A program made the position numbers and the translations under genes. From Pseudomonadota bacterium (lineage in GTDB: Bacteria > Pseudomonadota > Alphaproteobacteria > Rhizobiales > Xanthobacteraceae): a stretch of 13,488 nucleotides of DNA. Shown here one piece after another: positions 1 through 5,097 of this stretch. The notes under the pieces are model-generated. The model saw only the letters and a program-made list of their open reading frames with translations. It ran no database searches and was not told the DNA's origin. Position 1 is the stretch's first letter, and each line of letters begins with the position of its first letter. Location of the stretch: NCBI GenBank assembly GCA_023449855.1, contig JAEXHR010000251.1, forward strand, positions 1-13,488, written 5' to 3'.

Positions 1-9
1 TCGCCGGTC

Positions 10-36
10 CCCGGATTGCGCTGCGCTCCATCCGGG
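10..36. repeat. Short palindromic repeat (REP-like hairpin)
   Basis: Seen: CCCGGAT at 10-16 is the exact reverse complement of ATCCGGG at 30-36, with a 13-base GC-rich interior. The reverse complement reads like the dispersed GTAGCCCGGATGGAGCGCAG element familiar from Bradyrhizobium genomes (recalled, not searched). It lies upstream of the exonuclease gene. No other gene or clear promoter was seen in 1-89. Confidence 0.6.
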
Positions 37-89
37 CTACTGGCTAACCGTGATAGCTTTGCTCCATCGCTTCTGATTCGCCGGACCTG

Positions 90-986
90 ATGCTGCACGA
101 TCCTCACAGCCTAGCCGCCATGGCGGAGACGCTCGCTTCCTCCGGCGACTATCGCATTCTTCGCCGTCTGGTGCCGCGCAGCGAATTCGCCGACGACAAC
201 GGCGCGGCGGTGAAGACCGGCATCCTGCTCGATGTCGAGACCACCGGCCTCGACCACACCCGCGACGAGATCATCGAACTCGCGATGGTGAAGTTCGACT
301 ATCTGCCGGATGGCACCATCGTCCGCGCCGGTGCTGCGTTCAACGCCTTCAACGAGCCTTCCAACCCGATCCCGCCCGAGATCGTCGAACTCACCGGCAT
401 CACCGACGAGATGGTGGCCGGGCATCGCATCGATACCGATGCGGTGGCGGCCTTCCTCGAAGGCGCTGTGATCGTCATTGCGCACAATGCCGGCTTCGAT
501 CGCAAATTCGCCGAGCGCATCTGTCCGCTCTTTGCGAAGAAGCCATGGGGCTGCTCGCAGAAGGAGATCGACTGGCAGAAGCACGGCTTCGAGGGCGCCA
601 AGCTCGGCTATCTGCTGGCCGGCGCCGGCTATTTCCATCAGGCGCACCGGGCCATCGACGATTGCCACGCGCTGCTGGAAATCCTCGCTTTCGAATTGCC
701 GGAAACCGGCAAATCCGCGCTCGCCGCCTTGCTCGACCGCGCACGGCGCAAGACCATGCGGGTCTGGGCCGAGCAGTCGCCGTTTGACCTCAAGGACGAG
801 CTGAAGCGCCGCGGCTATCGCTGGAGCGACGGTTCCGACGGACGGCCGAAATCCTGGTACATCGATGTCGATGAGGGTCAGGAAGCCGCGGAGATCGAAT
901 TTCTGCGCAGCACCATCTATCTGCGCGAGGTCGATCCGCGGGTGCAGGCGTTCGGGGCCATGTCGCGTTATTCGACGAGGGCCTGA
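90..986 (+). CDS. DEDDh-family 3'-5' exonuclease (DNA polymerase III epsilon-like)
   Basis: Predicted to remove nucleotides from DNA 3' ends in the cytoplasm, in repair or proofreading-like roles, with two metal ions. All three exonuclease motifs are visible: ExoI with D48 and E50 in LLDVETTGL, ExoII HNAGFD at 132-137, and ExoIII with H186 and D191 in HRAIDD, which places it in the DEDDh subclass. Beyond the roughly 180-residue nuclease fold there is a C-terminal extension (about 230-298) rich in basic and aromatic residues, with RRGYRW and KSWYID; I cannot name it as a domain. The start at 90 is the first ATG of the frame, but no strong Shine-Dalgarno precedes it; ATG at 120 is an alternative. 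The protein lacks the polymerase-binding context of true DnaQ, so it is more likely an accessory exonuclease. Its stop codon is followed four bases later by a palindromic repeat. Confidence 0.88.
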   Translation: MLHDPHSLAAMAETLASSGDYRILRRLVPRSEFADDNGAAVKTGILLDVETTGLDHTRDEIIELAMVKFDYLPDGTIVRAGAAFNAFNEPSNPIPPEIVELTGITDEMVAGHRIDTDAVAAFLEGAVIVIAHNAGFDRKFAERICPLFAKKPWGCSQKEIDWQKHGFEGAKLGYLLAGAGYFHQAHRAIDDCHALLEILAFELPETGKSALAALLDRARRKTMRVWAEQSPFDLKDELKRRGYRWSDGSDGRPKSWYIDVDEGQEAAEIEFLRSTIYLREVDPRVQAFGAMSRYSTRA

Positions 987-990
987 GCCG

Positions 991-1076
991 TAGGGCGGAT
1001 GAGGCGTAGCCGTAATCCGCCGCGGAGTTTCCACCATGAATTCGGCCGGCGGATTACGCTTCGCTCATCCGCCCTA
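991..1076. repeat. Imperfect palindromic intergenic repeat
   Basis: Seen: the left arm 991-1022 begins TAGGGCGGATGAG and ends GTAATCCGCCG; the right arm 1047-1076 is its reverse complement except for a few bases in the middle of the arm. The 24-base centre is 1023-1046. This matches the dispersed TAGGGCGGATTAGCG...GTAATCCGCC family common in proteobacteria (recalled). It starts four bases after the exonuclease stop and could act as a transcript-end hairpin, although no T-tract follows. A 13-codon reading frame inside it (from 1036) is not considered a gene. Confidence 0.75.
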
Positions 1077-1119
1077 AGGGACGCGGCAAAAGCGGGCAGA
1101 TTGCAAGCGTTCTAAGCAA

Positions 1120-1148
1120 TTGTCTTTGCGCGCCCCGGGGGTTATTCA
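1120..1148 (+). promoter_or_regulatory. Possible sigma70-type promoter for the dehydratase gene
   Basis: Seen: TTGTCT at 1120-1125 and TATTCA at 1143-1148 are separated by 17 bases, about 80 bases before the dehydratase start. The -35 matches four of six consensus bases, the -10 only three. The spacing is ideal but the hexamers are weak, so this is a guess. The remainder of 1077-1228 shows no gene; it holds a short GGGTT/AACCC inverted repeat around 1138-1155. Confidence 0.25.
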
Positions 1149-1228
1149 CAAACCCGGCGGACCGGAACGGGCGCGAGCCTGCCGGTCGTCTTTTCCCAAG
1201 AATACCCGCCGCTAGGAAGGAATTCGTC

Positions 1229-3097
1229 GTGTCCAAGTCCCCCGTCGTCACCATCGACAAGCACCCCGGCCGTACCGCGCAGACCATCGGGATCGCGCGC
1301 GTGCTCGGCACGGACGAGACGCTCATTCACGAGCCGTCGGTGGGCGTGGTGGGCACCAAGGGCGACAGCCAGTGCTATATGGGCGTGATGTCCAAGGTGG
1401 ACGCCATCCATGAGAGCCTGAAGAAGAAGATCGGCCGCGGCGCGGGCCAGCTGCCCTATCGCCTGGTGCAGCCGGAATACACCATCGCCACCTCGGACGG
1501 CATCCGCAACGGCACGCGCGAAATGCGCTATTCGCTGATCGGCCGCGAGGTCACCAATGACGCGCTGTCGGAGCATCTGAGCGCCACCGGCCTGCTCGGC
1601 ACCATCGCCGTGGTCGCCTGCGACAAGCCGCCGGTCGGCACGCTGGCTGCGCTGCTCGAACACAACGAGCCCGCGATCATCATGTCGGACGGCTCGATCC
1701 ATCCGGGCGAAGATCCGAAGACCGGCGAGAAGCTGGACATCGTCAGCGCCTATCAGGTCGCCGGCAATCCGGATGCCGAATATCGCCACCACATCGCCTG
1801 CCATGCCTGCCCGGGCATCGGCTCCTGCGGCGGCATCTTCACCTACAACACCATGCAGACCTTCATCGGCGTGGTCGGCATGCAGCCGCTGCACATGGTG
1901 GCCCCGCCCTCCGACGATCCGCGCCGCCTGAAGGAATTTCCGGAGCAGCTGGTCGGCTATCTCTCGAACATGATCGCCAAGGGCATCAAGCCGCGCGACA
2001 TCGTCAGCCGTGACTCGATCCGCAACGCTGTCATCGTCTCGCTGGCGATCGGCGGCTCGACCAATGTGACACTGCATGCGCCGGAAATCGCGCGCGCCGC
2101 AGGCTTCAGCGACTTCTGGAAGGAAGTCATGACGCCGCAGGAATTCAACTATCTCTCGCAATATGTCGTGCCTGTCCTCACCGACGCACGCCCCTACGGC
2201 AAGTATTCGATGGTCGACATCGACAATGTCGGCGGCGTGCAGGTGATCGTGCGCGAGCTGATGGACGCCGGCCTGATCAATGGCGACGTGCTGACCTGCA
2301 CCGGCGAGACCCTGGCCGAGCAGATCAAGCGCCTGGAGACCAAGCCGGCGGATGGCAAGGTCGTCTACAATGTCGCCAAGCCCTACAAGCCGACCGGCGG
2401 CCTGCGCGTGCTCGGCGGCAACCTGTCGCCGGAATTCTCCGCAATCCTCAAGCTTGCCGGTGTCGAAGGCGGCCTCGAGGACAATTGCTTCCGCGGCACC
2501 GCGCGCGTGTTCGAAGGCGAGCGTGGCCTGATCGCGGCGCTCGACCAGCATCCGGAGAAATTCCAGAACCACGACATGGTGATCGTGCGTTACGACGGCC
2601 CGGTGGGTGCGCCCGGCATGCCGGAAATGCTCGACCCGACCTCGCGCATCACCACGCTGTGCCGCGAGCGCAACATCGTCGTCGGCCTGATGACCGATGC
2701 GCGCTTCTCGGGCGGCTCGGTGGGTCTGGTGATCGGCCATGTCGGTCCGGAAGCCGCCCTCGGCGGCGCCATCGCGCTGGTGGAAGACGGCGACGAGATC
2801 ATCGCCGATCTCAACAACAACGAACTCAACTGCACCGAGCTGCAGGACGCTGCGACCTACAGCAAGCGCAAGGCAGCATGGGACAAGGTGGTCGCCGATA
2901 ATGGCGGCATCCATCCGAGCTGCGGTGACGCCGATACGCGCCTGCTGCATCGTGCGCGACAGACCGCGGTTCCCGCCACCCGCGGCGCCGGCCTGCATCC
3001 GAACCGCGAAGTCTGGGTGCGCAACCAGCGCGAGGCCAAGCGCTCCGGCTTCGTGCCGAAGAACAAGCACCGCCCCGAGGCGGACAAAGCCTTCTAA
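1229..3097 (+). CDS. IlvD/Edd-family dehydratase (dihydroxy-acid dehydratase-like)
   Basis: Family enzymes remove water from 2,3-dihydroxy acids or sugar acids using an Fe-S cluster and Mg2+; IlvD does this in branched-chain amino acid synthesis. The three expected cluster cysteines are present: C49 (in SQCYMG), C131 (in VACDK) and C200 (in CPGIGSCGG, followed by the IFTYNTM variant of FTANTM). K133 after C131 is the family's metal-binding lysine. The C-terminal domain carries GMPEML and DARFSGG (S494, the proposed catalytic serine), then GHVGPEA and LVEDGDEI. The start is GTG at 1229, chosen because AGGAAGG at 1214-1220 lies eight bases upstream. At 622 residues it is somewhat longer than typical IlvD (about 560-615), and the first cysteine motif departs from the usual TPCN. 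It may therefore be a paralogue acting on another dihydroxy or sugar acid; the sequence does not settle this. It is followed by a double-hairpin repeat. Confidence 0.85.
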   Translation: MSKSPVVTIDKHPGRTAQTIGIARVLGTDETLIHEPSVGVVGTKGDSQCYMGVMSKVDAIHESLKKKIGRGAGQLPYRLVQPEYTIATSDGIRNGTREMRYSLIGREVTNDALSEHLSATGLLGTIAVVACDKPPVGTLAALLEHNEPAIIMSDGSIHPGEDPKTGEKLDIVSAYQVAGNPDAEYRHHIACHACPGIGSCGGIFTYNTMQTFIGVVGMQPLHMVAPPSDDPRRLKEFPEQLVGYLSNMIAKGIKPRDIVSRDSIRNAVIVSLAIGGSTNVTLHAPEIARAAGFSDFWKEVMTPQEFNYLSQYVVPVLTDARPYGKYSMVDIDNVGGVQVIVRELMDAGLINGDVLTCTGETLAEQIKRLETKPADGKVVYNVAKPYKPTGGLRVLGGNLSPEFSAILKLAGVEGGLEDNCFRGTARVFEGERGLIAALDQHPEKFQNHDMVIVRYDGPVGAPGMPEMLDPTSRITTLCRERNIVVGLMTDARFSGGSVGLVIGHVGPEAALGGAIALVEDGDEIIADLNNNELNCTELQDAATYSKRKAAWDKVVADNGGIHPSCGDADTRLLHRARQTAVPATRGAGLHPNREVWVRNQREAKRSGFVPKNKHRPEADKAF

Positions 3098-3106
3098 TCT
3101 TTGACC

Positions 3107-3231
3107 GTGTCCCGGACGCGGTGCAGCGCCCTTGCGCTGCTCCGCAGAGCCGGGACCGTCACAAACGCCGTCGCTTTGCACGGTCCCGGCTCAGCAGTGC
3201 ACCACTTCGTGATGCACTGCGTCCGGCACAC
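3107..3231. repeat. Double-hairpin dispersed repeat, copy 1
   Basis: Seen: outer arms GTGTCCCGG (3107-3115) and CCGGCACAC (3223-3231) pair with one mismatch. Inside are two hairpins. Hairpin 1 runs from GTCCCGG (3109-3115) to CCGGGAC (3150-3156), with an inner perfect 7-bp stem 3123-3129/3134-3140 and loop CCTT. Hairpin 2 starts with GGTCCCGG at 3182-3189 and has an inner 8-bp stem 3194-3201/3213-3220. The same architecture recurs at 3796-3925. It fills the gap between the dehydratase stop and the GreA-like gene, ending five bases before that gene's Shine-Dalgarno region, so it may end or process the upstream transcript. Confidence 0.85.
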
Positions 3232-3250
3232 AGTTAAGAAGGAACACGCC

Positions 3251-3733
3251 ATGAGCGTCGCCTTCACCAAGGAAGACAGCGCCGAAACGGCCTCGGAGAC
3301 CCAGCTCCCCGACCGTCCGATCTCGCCGCATCCGAACCTTGTCACCGCTGACGGGCTGCAGGCGCTCGAACGCCAGCTTGCGGAGGCGCAGCAGGCCTAT
3401 GACGCGGCGTCCGGCATCGACGACGTGAACGAGAAGCGTCGGCAGCAGGCACTGCCGCTGCGCGATGCCCGCTATTTCTCGGAGCGCGTGCGCACGGCGC
3501 AGGTGATCGATCCGCCGACGTCGCATGATGCGGTGGCGTTCGGCAGCACGGTGACCTTCACCCGCGACGACGGCCGCGTGCAGACCTATCGCATCGTCGG
3601 TGAGGACGAGGCCGATCCGAAAGCGGGATCGATTTCGTTCGTGTCGCCGGTGGCGCAGTTGCTGATGGGCAAGTCGGTCGGCGATGTCGCTGTCATGGCG
3701 GGGCAAGAACTCGAAATCACCGGGATCGCCTGA
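3251..3733 (+). CDS. GreA/GreB-family transcription elongation factor-like protein
   Basis: GreA-type factors bind RNA polymerase, insert an N-terminal coiled coil into the secondary channel and stimulate cleavage of backtracked RNA. This 160-residue protein has the layout of the family: a charged helical region from about residue 35 to 85 (LEAL-like heptads, then RYFSERVRTAQVID, close to the GreA NAQVID segment) and a C-terminal FKBP-like domain (about 95-160) with FGSTVTF, YRIVGEDEAD and PVAQLLMGKSVGD. The acidic tip of real GreA (DLSEN) is replaced by GIDDVNEK and the coiled coil appears shorter, so cleavage activity is uncertain. The start at ATG 3251 is supported by AAGAAGGAA at 3236-3244; an in-frame extension back to 3101 runs through the repeat and is rejected. 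The gene is bracketed by two copies of one repeat. It could be a Gre paralogue or an anti-Gre-like regulator. Confidence 0.78.
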   Translation: MSVAFTKEDSAETASETQLPDRPISPHPNLVTADGLQALERQLAEAQQAYDAASGIDDVNEKRRQQALPLRDARYFSERVRTAQVIDPPTSHDAVAFGSTVTFTRDDGRVQTYRIVGEDEADPKAGSISFVSPVAQLLMGKSVGDVAVMAGQELEITGIA

Positions 3734-3795
3734 CTCGACGATCGCCGGACGCGGCTCGTTTCCCATCGGTCGGGAGTCTGCTTCAAGCGGCTACA

Positions 3796-3925
3796 ATCTT
3801 GTCCCGGACGCGATGCGGCGCGAAGTGCCGCTTCGCAGAGCCGGGACCGTGCCACACGCCGGAGTTCGTTACGATCCCGGTTCTGCGCAGCAGCGTTTCA
3901 CGCTGCAGCGCGCCCGGGACAAGAT
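3796..3925. repeat. Double-hairpin dispersed repeat, copy 2; possible bidirectional terminator
   Basis: Seen: the perfect 12-base outer arms ATCTTGTCCCGG (3796-3807) and CCGGGACAAGAT (3914-3925) enclose two hairpins. The first has GTCCCGG 3801-3807 pairing with CCGGGAC 3841-3847 and an inner stem 3815-3821/3825-3831. The second has an inner stem GCAGCG 3890-3895/CGCTGC 3901-3906. It shares GTCCCGGACGCG and CGCAGAGCCGGGACCGT with copy 1. It sits in the convergent gap between the GreA-like gene and the cytochrome gene, where it could stop transcription from either side. The rest of the gap, 3734-3795 and 3926-3952, shows nothing recognisable. Confidence 0.87.
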
Positions 3926-3952
3926 CCGGTATTCAACTCAGGTAGATCGACT

Positions 3953-4570
3953 CTATTTGACCGGACAGGCCGCTCCGCTTTTCGCCCAGGCTTCGACGAG
4001 CGCGCCCGCCACCGCTTGCGTCCCCGGCGCAGCAGCACGGCCATAGCCTGGCGCCCAGGCCCAGCCGACCAGCGTATCCTTGCCGATATGGTCGATGAGA
4101 TCCTCGACCTTGCGACCGCCATTGCGCGCGGGGTCTTTCATCTGCGCGCAGATTTCGGCGACCGTCTTGCCTTCCCATGCCATCTCGATCGGCGCGAGAT
4201 GCCACTCGTGATGGCCCGGAATGCGGCCGGGTTCGAAATTCGCGTTGCCGTGGCAGGAATTGCAGCGCATCGCGGCGGTGCCGTGACCGTCGGCGCCACG
4301 CGTCACCGGCGGTTGATGCAGGCGGCGCATATCGCCCTGGCGCGGCATGTCACCTGCCGGATGGCAATTCGTGCAGCGCGGATGCGTCAGCACCTTGCCG
4401 AGTTCGGTGAAGATCGCAGCGGAGCGCGCATTGACATCGGCGATACCGTCGAAAGTTTCAGGCGGCGCAAGCCCTTTCGCTCCGCCCTGCCCCGCCGCAT
4501 AGGCCGTGAGCATGCTCATGCCGAGCGTCGCAACGACGACCAGGGCCTTGACGCGCATCTCCGTCATCAT
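3953..4570 (-). CDS. Periplasmic diheme cytochrome c, partner of the molybdenum hydroxylase
   Basis: Likely electron acceptor for the adjoining periplasmic molybdenum hydroxylase, passing electrons to the respiratory chain. The 205-residue product starts with a Sec signal peptide (hydrophobic residues about 8-25, probable cleavage after TAYA) and has two heme c motifs, CTNCH at 66-70 and CNSCH at 103-107. Proteins of this size and layout are often annotated as isoquinoline 1-oxidoreductase subunits (recalled). The start at 4570 is chosen because AGGAGG at 4583-4578 lies seven bases upstream and the ATG overlaps the previous stop as ATGA; the open frame extends to 4663 but would overlap the 2Fe-2S gene by 97 bases. 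A second ATG follows at 4567. It is the last gene of the minus-strand cluster. Confidence 0.88.
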   Translation of the reverse strand: MMTEMRVKALVVVATLGMSMLTAYAAGQGGAKGLAPPETFDGIADVNARSAAIFTELGKVLTHPRCTNCHPAGDMPRQGDMRRLHQPPVTRGADGHGTAAMRCNSCHGNANFEPGRIPGHHEWHLAPIEMAWEGKTVAEICAQMKDPARNGGRKVEDLIDHIGKDTLVGWAWAPGYGRAAAPGTQAVAGALVEAWAKSGAACPVK

Positions 4571-5097
4571 CCGCGCGCCTCCTGCGTGAGGTAACGCTTC
4601 GGCTCCGCGAGGATCACATCGCGGACGGCCTCGTGATATTTGACATAGCCGGTGCAGCGGCACAGATGCCCGTCGAGCGCCTCGGCGATCAGCGCCTCCA
4701 GCCCGGCACGCGGCACCGGCGTCTTCTCCAGACGTTCGAGGAACACCTGTCCTTCATTGAGGAAACCGGCGGTGCAATAGCCGCACTGGAATGCGAAATG
4801 CGCGATGAAGGCCTTCTGCAGCGGCGACAACTCGCCGTTCTTCGCATGGCCTTCCACCGTGCGAATGGTCTTGCCGTGAAAGCTCGCAGCCGACACGACG
4901 CAAGTGGGACTCGTATGGCTGCTGCCGTCGGGCTCATCGACGATGACGGCGCAGCTCAGGCACTGCGCGGCGCCGCAGCCGAATTTGGTGCCGGTCATCC
5001 CCAGATATTCGCGCAGGAAATCGTTCATGGAGAGGTCGTCGCGCACCTCGGTGGGCGCATGCACCTGTCCGTTGATGGTGATGCCCAGTGTCGTCAC
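4567..5097 (-). CDS. 2Fe-2S subunit of a xanthine dehydrogenase-family molybdenum hydroxylase (IorA-like)
   Basis: Carries electrons from the molybdenum site of the large subunit to the cytochrome. The 176-residue protein has the standard two-cluster layout: a plant-ferredoxin-type domain with C41, C46, C49 and C66, and a helical domain with C105 and C108 (CGYC) and C146 and C148 (CRC). The loop GCGAAQC has the Ala-Gln before the second cysteine seen in periplasmic IorA-type subunits rather than the GEGxC of cytoplasmic enzymes. There is no signal peptide of its own, so it is probably exported folded together with the Tat-tagged large subunit (inference from the family). The start is GTG at 5097, overlapping the upstream stop as GTGA, with AGGGAG at 5110-5105 seven bases before it. 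Its own stop overlaps the cytochrome start. Confidence 0.92.
   Translation of the reverse strand: MTTLGITINGQVHAPTEVRDDLSMNDFLREYLGMTGTKFGCGAAQCLSCAVIVDEPDGSSHTSPTCVVSAASFHGKTIRTVEGHAKNGELSPLQKAFIAHFAFQCGYCTAGFLNEGQVFLERLEKTPVPRAGLEALIAEALDGHLCRCTGYVKYHEAVRDVILAEPKRYLTQEARG

Noticed and set aside
111..1037. A 308-codon minus-strand frame opposite the exonuclease
   Set aside because: It starts inside the palindromic repeat and has no recognisable motif; the plus strand has all three exonuclease motifs.
1036..1077. A 13-codon ORF inside the palindromic repeat
   Set aside because: It is a by-product of the repeat sequence, with no ribosome site, and the same short peptide would occur wherever the repeat occurs.
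1142..3181. A 679-codon open frame on the minus strand opposite the dehydratase gene
   Set aside because: It is an antisense shadow with His/Arg/Ala-rich composition; the plus-strand frame has all IlvD/Edd motifs and a good ribosome site.
3101..3250. An N-terminal extension of the GreA-like protein
   Set aside because: The extension is encoded by the double-hairpin repeat; ATG 3251 has a strong ribosome site and gives a normal family length.
3107..3925. Composite transposon or integrated element formed by the two repeats around the GreA-like gene
   Set aside because: There is no transposase, no target-site duplication was visible, and the repeats are of a dispersed palindromic type rather than insertion-sequence ends.
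3107..3925. CRISPR array
   Set aside because: Only two large, structured copies exist, separated by a gene; there is no regular short repeat and spacer pattern.
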